Source: Panicum virgatum
Taxonomy: Eukaryota > Streptophyta > Magnoliopsida > Poales > Poaceae
Length of the DNA stretch: 64,000 bases
Direction: 5' to 3'
Assembly: GCF_016808335.1 (NCBI RefSeq)
Contig: NC_053148.1
Location: forward strand, 16,024,433-16,088,432
The position numbers and the translations under genes were made by a program. Position 1 is the stretch's first letter. Each line of letters begins with the position of its first letter. Positions 55,690 to 64,000 of this stretch are shown in pieces. A model generated the notes under the pieces. It saw only the letters and a list, made by a program, of their open reading frames with translations, was not told the DNA's origin and did no database searches.

Positions 55690-57381
55690 ACAATGGTGGA
55701 AACCCTAGGATGAGGATGGGTAGTGCAAGAGAAGCAAGAACTCTAGATCTAGGGGTTCGAGAGCGAAAACAGATCTAAGGCAATGAAAATAAATGGCGGC
55801 CGGTGGGGTAAAACCTAAGTTACCGTTTTATTTTATAATAGTTGTAGTAGCATGGTTACAACACCCAACAGACCCACAGTCCGTTGCAAATCACGGAAAA
55901 AATGGGATTTTAAAGAGACATTCCTTTTCTGAAGATTACATTCTGGAAAAAGAAAACACTCACATCCCCAGTCAACTACTCGACTTTCCTTTCCTTAACT
56001 GGGATTACATTCCAAGAACAAGGAAAAGTACTCGACATAGTACAACTACTCGATATTACAACTCGAGTACTTTTTACATAACTTTACAAACGACTCGGGT
56101 CTGCACGCACACTTCTTGGCTTCCTGAGAAGCCTGCTGCAGCTAGATCGGCCCGAGGCCGTGACAAAATACAAACTTGTTATTCCCATCAAGGGAATAAT
56201 GATACTCGTATTCTGGGAGAAAAGTTTCAAGAGTATGGAGGGAGATTACAGTAATCACCTCGCAAGTCCTCTTGTAGCATCTTCTGGAGAAACTTCTCCT
56301 TCTCCCAGAATACGTTGTGGCAAGATTAAGCTTCCCCGCCAGAGATGTCAGTTCTTGTGCACCCAGAAACAGGCAACCCCAAGGATGTGACACAACAAGA
56401 CTCAACCCAGCGACCCCAAATCTGCCTCATTGGAAGATGCAAGGACATGATATCCAAAATGGAACCGATGAGAGCATTGGGGATGCAGGAGGAGGCAGCA
56501 GAGACTTCTCTTGTCACTCGCAAGTTCTCTTCTAGCATCTTTTGCTAGGATGAGCTACATAAACCACAGGAGGGCGAGAGCAGGAACACCAAGGATAAGC
56601 CATGGCTGCTACACTTTGGTGCTTCTGGCAAAAGCCTCTCTCCTGCCTTTTATAGCCACAAGGGAGCTTGCTGAAGGAGAACCCATGACTCAACAGTACA
56701 CGTTTCACGGACGCATTCATGGCAGCATTCACGGACGCAGTCAAAGATGCAATAATGCAGATTCTCCAAATAGTAATGTCCCCTGCGAGCACTGAATAAA
56801 GAGCCGTACATCCCGAGTTTTATTCCTGAAGTTATTTCAGGTGCAATCAGTGTGGCGGATCCAATTGTATTATTTTTCTGGGATTTTACCCGAAAAAGAG
56901 GTCTTTTCGGATTCCAGATCTGATGAATCCTGCAAATAATTTGAAGGATAAAATCTGATGCCACATCTTAAATCCTTAATTCCAAATCTACGCTCGGGGG
57001 CTACTCGCAGCAAAAGGGATTTTGATTTAAGACTCGGGGGCTGCGGGATATAGGCATCAAAGATTTATTTTTCAAATTTTTTAGAAAATAAAGAAGGAAA
57101 AAAGACTGAAGTGACCCTCAGCCTAATTATGTGATTCAACCTAAGGCTCGGGGGCTACTCCATATGGAGCGCGAGTACTTCGCGCACCGTATATGATCAA
57201 GATTTCGGGGCTAGAGCACTTCACAGCCTCGGAGCAACCAAAAATACTTGGAGGACTACTCGACGTATCTGAAGGATGCCCCAGAAGCAACTAGAAGGAC
57301 GTTCTGACTACTTGAAGTACTCGAAGACGTCAGCCAAGTACTCGACGCCTGCAAGACTCGGCTACGAAGAGCTCGGGGGCT
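55690..57381 (-). other. Upstream region of the antisense gene in F, ending at the polypurine tract
   Basis: I find no supported ORF. On the minus strand a TATA box lies at 56654-56648. An imperfect inverted repeat joins GTATTCTGGGAGAA..GTTTC (about 56208) with GAAAC..TTCTCCCAGAATAC (about 56288). A ~45-bp block (CTCGCAAGTCCTCTTGTAGCATCTT, shown in part) at 56244 recurs imperfectly at 56503. The right end carries GGCTCGGGGGCTACTC several times and the polypurine tract GAGCTCGGGGGCT before the LTR. Confidence 0.5.
56648..56654 (-). promoter_or_regulatory. Antisense TATA box of F
   Basis: On the minus strand GGCTATAAAAGGCAGGAG, a textbook TATA context, lies about 1 kb upstream of the antisense ATG and points toward it. 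It suggests that the antisense gene has its own promoter inside the element. Confidence 0.5.
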
Positions 57382-57801
57382 TGTTAGACCCGTGGCAGCG
57401 GCACTGCTTATAGGCGTAGAATGTTCTAGAGTAAGGGATAACTCATGGATGTACCTTACCTCTCTTGTAAAACTACCCAAATAGGCGTAGAACTAGCTGC
57501 AGTACAAAGGAAACTTCCCGATTGTGTTGTAGTAGGACTCCAACTGTTCTTGGCTAGGACTTTCTGTGTAACCCTGTCCCCCCGGATATATAAGGGCGAG
57601 CAGGGACCCCCTCCAAACGATCATCTACACCTAAGGCAATACAAACCACCACACAGGACGTAGGGTATTACGCAACTCGCGGCCCGAACCTATCTAAATC
57701 TTTGTGTTCCTTGCACCATCGAGTTCCAGAGCCGTCGATCCCTACATACAAACCTTACTGCTAAGGGTATCCCTGAGCAGGCTTGGCGGTAAACACCGAC
57801 A
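57382..57801 (+). repeat. 3' LTR of F (420 bp)
   Basis: It begins TGTTAGACCCGTGGCAG and ends TAAACACCGACA, followed by the CACCC target copy. TATATAAG is at 57587-57594. Compared with 48688-49107, single-base differences are scattered and no indels were noticed. Confidence 0.93.
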
Positions 57802-58869
57802 CACCCTAACAGACCTGCCTTAAGGATTACTCCAGTCTTGGTTAAGGACACCCTACTCGCTGGCTCGAGTAGGTTTTGGATACTCTTCGGACATTTTCAT
57901 CTTGGATAACTCAATGGGGTTCATCCTAACAGACTTGTCCTAGGAGTTACTCCAGTCCTCGGGTAGAAAACCTTACTCGCCTTGCTTGAGTAAGTTTGGG
58001 ATATTTCTAAAATATTTTCGTCTTGGATAACTTGACGGAGTTCATCCTAACAAGTCTATTTTAGAAATCAATCCAGTCCTGGTATAGGACATGCTACTCG
58101 CTGGAACGAGTAGTTCGAGGTATTTTCATAAAAAGTTGTATGGTACTTGGGTGACCAAACGAGGTATATCCTAACTGGTCAACTTTAAAATTCACCAAGG
58201 AGCACAAAATAAGTTCTTGATACTCTAAAATAGGTGGACACGAGTCTCCTGCTTGCTTAGACCACCAAGGGAGTTTTAACTACGGAACCTTTTTGCCTCG
58301 AGTACTTGACGGGTGTTACTCTCTTGCTCGAGAGACCAAAAGACTTCTGTTTTCCCTTAGTACTCTAAGTAGTTGTCAAGAGTCTCCTGTTCACTTATCT
58401 ATCAAAGAACATCTAAGATCCTAACTTTTCAAGTACTCGATAATAGTTCTCCTTTAGTTGCTCGGACAATCAAGTCCATAAGAGCACCGCTCTAACCTAC
58501 ATATTGCTTTCTCAAAAAGAAATCTGGATTAAGCTATGGCTTAAGACACTCCTTCAGTGCTTTTGCCACTTGGTTAATCTTGCGGGATTTAATCCTAACT
58601 CGTCAGCACTAAAGTTCTAATTAAGAAACATACAACTCGACCCTACTCGAGAATACTCCGCCTCTCAAGGCACCCATGGATACAATTCTTCATATCCATT
58701 ACCAAAATTGAGTAGGCGTGATGCTGCCAAAACTCATGACTTTCGAGTATAATTACTCGACACAACAAAGGATCGCATAATCCTATCATAAAACAAGTAC
58801 TTGATATTACACAAATATTCAACATTTGTTCAAAGTACTTATGGCCAAATAGTTTTACAAGCAAACTCA
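57802..58869 (+). repeat. Tandem repeats of E, right part, and diverged non-coding sequence
   Basis: The array of E resumes at CACCCTAACAGACCTGCC, with further units near 57907 and 58028 (CTTGACGGAGTT). Beyond 58100 the sequence resembles F 52070-52800 and holds no supported gene. Confidence 0.8.
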
Positions 58870-61714
58870 AGGGGATTCAGGCTTGTTCAGGGACTCCACT
58901 ATCTGATCTGCCACCACGGAGGTTTCTTGCAGGTACTGATTGAATTGATCATCAGTACAGTCAGCCTTTGCGCCCTTCCCAAGTGCATCAAGTGGAGTAA
59001 GTGGCTAATAGGACTTCACCAACCCGAGTACATGTCCCATGTACTATTGGGTGGTTGCGGAGACGAACCTTTCGAAGCTCTCGGATACTATTCGAAGCCT
59101 TTCCGCAAAGGTGAGCGGTTTGTCTTCATTCCCCTCTGGAATCTTCACAAGTCCTGCCACATCTTGAGCAGCATCTTTGAGTTCTTGAAGTTCTCGCTAC
59201 ATCAAGTCTCGGGACTCTGACAAGGTTTTGAATTGTTGAAGCATCGTTGCCATCTCCTGGTCAGAATCCTCCTTGATCCTCTTGAGCTTTTCGATTTCAT
59301 CTGCGTTTCAGTACATAAGAATCTTTAGATCCAGTACCAAGCTTTCCTCAATCCTTAATGATTTTGAGCAAATTGTGTACTCGATCAAAAGAAAAATCTT
59401 ATAAACACATGGCAGAACAATCTAGTCAACTGCATCATATATACTAAAGACTAACCTTTCTTGGCCTTGGAGAGCTTCTTGATCCTCTCGTGAAGGGCAG
59501 CCTTCTCGGACGTGAGCATTTTTACCCGCTCTTTCAGAGCATTTAGCTCTGTAACATCCTGGGCCTAGCTACCCTCCTGCCCCAACACCTCCTGCCAAAA
59601 AAGTAAAAACAAAAGGATCAGTACATACTATTCGATCTATATTTAAGTACTCGAGATACTCGACTACTTACCCCAGCAGTTTCAATGCAAGCTTTAGCTT
59701 CTCCTATGGCACGACACTTCCCGATGATACCTTGGAAGCACTTGCCCGCACCTTAGAGATGGCCTTCTCTGGCACATCTGCAACTTTCTCTACAATATCT
59801 CCTATATTTTGGGAATTTAGAGGAAAAACTTAGCTCACAAAGCTAAAAGAGAAGGAAGTACTCTATCATGATAAGGCATTATAAGTTTACCTGTAGGGGT
59901 GTCTTCAGGCCGCTTCTCATCACTCCCCTCAGGAAGCTTCTCGCCACCCTTCTCCTCTGGAAGCTCATCGCTTCCACTACCTTGCGGGAGCCCTTCATTG
60001 CTCCTCTCGGCATCCGGAAGAGGAGAATCTGGAAGCATGGCATCCGCCATGTTCTCCACCTCACGAGCACTCATCTCTGGAGTACTTGGGGGCTTCTCCA
60101 CTGCCGATTTGGGGGCTGAGTCATCCTCAGTTTCCCCTCTTGTCCCCAGAAATACATCACTGTCATCAGGAAGCAATTGAATTATATTTGATACTTAGCC
60201 AAATCTACAGACAAGTTTAACAAGAACTTACATAGATGCCCTCTTCACGGCAAGCTTCTTGATGCCAAACTTTCGGGTAGGCTTCACAATGACAGCCTGG
60301 CTACCCATATTTCCGGCATTATCTACATTGGAACTACTCACTGGTAAAGTAGTCCCAGTCCCCTTTGATGGGTCTGCTATGGTGGAAGGGACGGTTTGTC
60401 CCACCACAGCATCATCCCCAGATGCTGAAGTCTACGGAATCTTGGCCACCGGACTAGAAAAAAGCAAAAAATTTAAATCAAAACTAGCAAATCGAAGACG
60501 AAAGTACTCGTTTGCAACCAACTAGCTACTTACATGTCGCTAATAGTTTGTGAGGAGCCGTAGCGCTTCCTCATGACTGACCATGCACCTTTCGGATGCC
60601 CGGCCTGGGTATCTGCACTTCGAGTGGGGCTTTGCCCCCCGTCATTCCTCTCCTCAGCCGCCTCTTTATCTGCACAACCAAGGTTAAACATCAGTATTGT
60701 TTATATAAGATTTCATATGAACAGGCTAGGACTTAGTTGACAGTATAAGAGCGCATGGAAACGACGAATAAGTGCCTGGCGGTGGAGGACTACTCTTAAA
60801 ATGTTCCACGTCCTCCTACAGAAAGCAAAATTCTAACAGAATCACACTAAGGTAAAGTACTCGATTACTACAAATCGACTACTCTTATCAGTAAATGCTT
60901 CGGAGGATTCGCAGCATGAAAAGTATCAGGAACAACGGGTATTTTCTTTACATCCCTTAGTAGTCATTGCACTCGACTGAATACTTCTTCATCCGAGATC
61001 TTTTCCTCCGAGTATCTCGATGAATCGGTTGTTCCCTGATACTGGAAACCAAATGTTTCGCGGGCCTGTAGCAGCTGGATCTTTCTTTTCATCCAGTCGA
61101 ACATGACAGCCTCTCCAGTCACATTATTTTGCCTAAGATCGGCAATCCATATGAGTAGCTCTGAGATTTGACTCTCGTCGACTGGTTTCTTATTCCACTC
61201 TGGCCATTGAATTGGAGGGCCTGGGCTAATCGCTGGTACACTCTCCCATTTGTTCTCTACATAAAACCATTTGGGTTTCCAGTCGATTACCTTGTTGCTA
61301 AGCTTATAGGGGATATAACCCTTATCTTTCTTCTGTCTAAGCTGTAAACCCGCACCTCCTACTACATCTAAAACGTAGGAATCTGGCTGCGGTTTAAGAT
61401 GGAATAGGAATCGAAAGAGTTCAAAATGGGGCTCGATGCCCAGAAAAACTTCACACAAATGCATGAAGATAGAAATGTGAACAAAGGAATTAGGGTTCAA
61501 GTGATGAAGCTAGATCCTGTAATAGCGCAGGAGCCCAGAAAAGAAAAAAGAACAAGGAAGCCCCAATCCCCATTCCAAATAAGGTACGAAAGTGACGATT
61601 TAGCCTGTATTTTCATACAGACAATCCTCACCTAAAGCAGGACGCCACTGGATGACAGATTTCTCCGGTAAAAGACCAGTAGGAACTAAGGTTTCTAGGT
61701 CAGATTCAGAGCAC
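58870..61714 (-). pseudogene. Antisense multi-exon gene of E, degenerate and cut at its 5' end
   Basis: It matches the F gene block by block. 61714-61513 encodes CSESDLETL and the first half of the Transposase_28-type domain. A TAG at 61512-61510 is followed by LHHLNPNSF, FMHLCEVFLGIEPHFELF and, in one open frame to 60964, NNVTGEAVMFDWMKRKIQ. Donor-like sites are kept near 60533, 60233, 59889, 59669 and 59453. The acidic exon (60176-59835) reads SDELPEEKGGEKLPEG. The last coiled-coil exon (about 59320-58870) is broken by frameshifts. The 5' end, with start codon and promoter, was removed when G became adjacent at 61715. Confidence 0.7.
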
Positions 61715-62940
61715 AGATCTCAGCCTGTCATGTCTGCACTAGTTGATAGGTTTGAGGCTATGGGGTTAGCAAACTTCTTGCAGCATAGGTGTGATTGGAA
61801 TGAGACTGTCATTCGTCAGTTCTATGCAACTCTTGAGATTAGTATGGTAGAGGAGAAGATTTGGTGGAAAACAGGAAAGAGAACATATTATGCTACCTTT
61901 GCTCAGTTTGCAGCTGCAAATGAATTGGATTATGATTTCATCACAAATGAGCAAAGTATCAACATTGTATTGGAGAACCCTCTAGATGAGAATGATTACC
62001 CCATGTATTATGAGCTTGCTAATGTTGGTATTCCTAGAATGTTTGGGGGGATTCAAAGTCTTAAGCATCATCCAGCTGTGATCAATAAAATTGTTAGAGT
62101 TACTTTCATGCCTAAGAGCGGGAACAAGGACAAGATTAGAGGTCATTATTGGAATATCATATCTCATGTGATGAATGGCAATAGAATCAATGTCATTACG
62201 CTTATCATGGATCAGCTAGCAGATCTGAGGCTAAACCTTGAGATGAACCTTTATTTTGCTCCATACATCATGTCTATCATCAAGGCCAAGACCAGTTTCA
62301 GAGGCATTTGCGAGTGCAGGCATATACCTTTCAGGCCTTTCAAGAATGACACAGTTTTTCTCTTGAGGCCCTTGACTCCCTTCTCAAGAGATGATATGGA
62401 TGAGGTAGCACATGGGCAAGATGATGATGGTGACAGTGATGATGATGCTCATATGGTGCAGCTGCAGCACAGCATGCCATGCCACCTCCACAGCCTCCAG
62501 TGCAGCAGCAGTGGGCTCCTCCAGCTGGTTACTTTGATCCATATTTTGCATCCATGCAGCAGGGGATGTCTAGTCAGATTGAGGGTCTGGCAACTCAGAT
62601 GCAAAATCAGATCAACTTGGGCTTTCAGAATATGCAGATGCAGATGACTCAGCAGTTCTTCCAGCCCATGATGACTCAGATGCAGGGGGTCTAGGAGAGT
62701 CTCCACTCTGACATAGCAGCCCTGGACTCACGCTTTGAGGATATGCCTTCTTCTGAGCAGTTTGAGCAGCTTGAGAAGAGGCAGCAGCAGCTTGAGCAGA
62801 GATTTGACACATTCAGCACAGTTTTCACTGGGTTTTCTGATCACTTCTACTCGGTGTTCTCGGCTCCAGTGCCGCCTCTGGAGTTCTACCCGCATCAGCC
62901 GTTCTACCCACCACCACCACCTCCACCACCGATGGATTGA
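61715..62940 (+). pseudogene. env-like / plant transposon-type ORF of element G
   Basis: The open frame is readable from the junction (MSALVDRFEAMGLANF) to about 62450. It contains WWKTGKRTYYATFAQFAAANEL, in part, then LRLNLEMNLYFAPYIMSII and an acidic run DDDGDSDDDAH. A one-base frameshift at about 62455-62465 moves the frame to one rich in Pro/Gln/Met (PPPQPPVQQQWAPP, QNMQMQMTQQFFQP). That frame is stopped by TAG at 62692-62694 (probably a former CAG) and continues through a Gln/Glu coiled coil (EQLEKRQQQLEQRFD) to a Pro run ending PPPPPMD and the stop at 62938-62940. An ORF in this place is called env-like in SIRE/Maximus elements; I see no convincing membrane segment or signal peptide, so the label rests on position and layout. 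Confidence 0.55.
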
Positions 62941-63607
62941 TCTTCTTGGCAATTGATGCCAAAGGGGGAGATGGACTTTGGAGTGCTTGAATCTTGGGGG
63001 AGCTCATGGACTTGACTTTGGAGTGCTTGGATCTAGGGGAGCTCATGGACTTCACATGGAGATTCTTCTATTCTTTTGCTTCTGCTCACCACTCATGTTT
63101 TATTTGTGTTGAACTCTATTGCATTACATGTTTATGATTTGTGTCTTGCATGGACTCGGTTTGTAATTTATGGCTTGAACTTGAACTTGGTTTGTAATGT
63201 GTGATGAACTTCATTGTCTTTCAATACTCTTATTGCTTATGTTCATCGTTGTGGTTTTTTGAGGTCGTGCTAATCTTGTCAAGTTCATATTATATATATA
63301 TATATCTTGTATGTTGTATGCCTCGATTTCCACTTGTAGGGGAAACTTCGTCAAAATTATCAAATTTCATATATATGTGCTCTTGGTATTCATTCAAATT
63401 TATAAGTACATATCAAGGGGGAGTTTTCTCTACTCATCGAATGTAGGTGAACTTATTCATATCATATTCAGAAATTTTCAAGAAAATTGAGTAAGTTCTT
63501 CCAAAGTTCAATTCCAAGTCTACCTTATGCCTTGTGTATAAAGTTGACTTGAACACTTTTATCACTCCAAAATTTAGTGTTGTCATCAATTACCAAAAAG
63601 GGGAGAT
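62941..63607 (+). other. Non-coding 3' region of G with a direct repeat and polypurine tracts
   Basis: A 40-bp unit (GACTTTGGAGTGCTTG..GAGCTCATGGACTT) is repeated in tandem at 62974-63013 and 63014-63052. GCCAAAGGGGGAGA at 62958-62971 is an internal purine tract. A TA run lies at 63290-63305. AAAAAGGGGAGAT precedes the LTR. No gene is supported. Confidence 0.7.
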
Positions 63608-64000
63608 TGAAAGCATCTAGGCCCCTAATTCGAGTTTTGGTAATCAATGACAAAAGTTTGTGGATAAACGATTTCATTTGAGATAATGAGCATAGGTTGA
63701 TCCACGGTTGAAAAAGATTTGATTGTGATCGTATGGAGTTTTGGAGATAATGTGCAAAGCTCGGGCTCAAGATAAAGGTATAAATAGGGCTTTTGTATTT
63801 TACCGGTCACCAGGCGATTAGTGGATGAAAAGTGACCGGATTTGTTGGATAGATAGCCGTACTATCAAGAGGGGTCGTGTACTCATGCTTGACGGGTCTT
63901 TAGTGCCACTTTGCTCAAAATGTCTAGATGCATGCATGAGGGCTAACATCGTTTTGAATAAGTTTGAAAAAAGATCTAAAGTTTGAGAGCTGACTGCCTA
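63608..64000 (+). repeat. Start of the 3' LTR of G
   Basis: TGAAAGCATCTAGGCCCC follows the polypurine tract directly. TATAAATAGGG at 63779-63789 looks like its TATA box. The phrase TTTTGGTAATCAATGACAA is typical of LTR starts in this copia branch. The LTR end is beyond the window. Confidence 0.7.

Larger units (their letters stand above)
48688..57801 (+). mobile_element. Element F: complete non-autonomous Tat-type element with sense gag and antisense gene
   Basis: The element is 9,114 bp long with two 420-bp LTRs, a primer site, a gag-like ORF (+), tandem repeats, a multi-exon antisense gene (-), an antisense TATA box and a polypurine tract. Perfect target duplications bound it. The LTRs differ at roughly two dozen sites by eye, so it is not recent. 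No pol motif occurs in any frame; reverse transcriptase and integrase must come from a relative. Confidence 0.88.
45335..61714 (+). mobile_element. Element E: non-autonomous Tat-type element, host of F, 3' end lost
   Basis: E has a 417-bp LTR, a TGGCGCGCCAGGTAGGGG primer site, a plus-strand gag-like ORF, a 120-bp tandem repeat zone (interrupted by F) and a minus-strand multi-exon gene. It is cut at 61714 by element G, so its 3' LTR is not seen. There is no protease, reverse transcriptase or integrase. The plan equals F, so E and F are one family; short LTRs and lack of pol recall the rice Dasheng/RIRE2 pair, by analogy only. Confidence 0.82.
61715..64000 (+). mobile_element. Element G: 3' end of a Maximus/SIRE-like Ty1/copia element
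   Basis: G starts abruptly inside an ORF at 61715, next to E's antisense exon. It then shows an env-like ORF, a non-coding stretch with CCAAAGGGGGAGA, a polypurine tract AAAAAGGGGAGAT and the start of a 3' LTR (63608). This 3' layout is typical of the SIRE/Maximus branch of copia elements. Gag and pol are absent, because of truncation at 61715. The LTR runs off the window. Confidence 0.65.

Noticed and set aside
60740..60830. About 90-bp extra segment in E's antisense gene relative to F, considered as a small transposon
   Set aside because: No clear terminal inverted repeats or target duplication; it lies in a presumed intron and may be simple divergence.
63290..63305. TA run as a regulatory element
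   Set aside because: It is a plain dinucleotide microsatellite in non-coding sequence.
1..64000. Host protein-coding genes, tRNA or rRNA genes
   Set aside because: All convincing reading frames belong to retrotransposons. I did not recognise any tRNA cloverleaf or rRNA sequence by eye; a tRNAscan or Rfam search would settle this.

Overview
This window is plant nuclear DNA made almost entirely of nested LTR retrotransposons. I see no ordinary host gene. Long chromovirus LTRs of 3.5 to 4.4 kb, Tat-type elements with antisense ORFs, and a Maximus/SIRE-like copia element point to a grass (Poaceae) genome with a heavy repeat load. The species cannot be fixed from the window.

Layout: (B) A Ty3/gypsy Tat-type element occupies 1-1843 and 17873-23394. 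Its pol tail (RNase H, integrase) is on the left. Its integrase C-terminus, tandem repeats, antisense ORF and partial 3' LTR are on the right. (A) A Tekay/Del-type chromovirus at 1844-17872 is inserted inside B's integrase. It is nearly intact, with 4.4/4.1 kb LTRs, an extra ORF before gag (orf0) and a gag-pol frame broken by one nonsense codon. (C) 23395-29567 is a related chromovirus derivative that lost all of pol. (D) 29568-45248 is a decayed relative of A. Its 5' LTR appears to have hosted C and later received a 1,380-bp solo copia LTR (30608-31987, perfect CCAAG duplication). (E) 45335-61714 and (F) 48688-57801 are two copies of one non-autonomous Tat-type family. F sits inside E's tandem repeats with a perfect CACCC duplication. 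(G) 61715-64000 is the 3' end of a copia element with an env-like ORF and the start of its 3' LTR.

Most unusual content: E and F carry a gag-like ORF on the plus strand and, converging on it, a multi-exon antisense gene with consensus splice donors; F also shows an antisense TATA box. They have no pol, so they would need enzymes in trans. The antisense genes of B, E and F share an amber codon at one homologous position. Elements A and D share a chain of leader hairpins (one with a compensatory base-pair change), a conserved splice donor, and acceptor-like CAG directly before the ATG of both orf0 and gag, which suggests alternative splicing. A short acidic ORF inside the chromovirus LTRs varies mostly at third codon positions.

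All coordinates and motif readings were made by eye. Clade names follow domain architecture, not a phylogeny.
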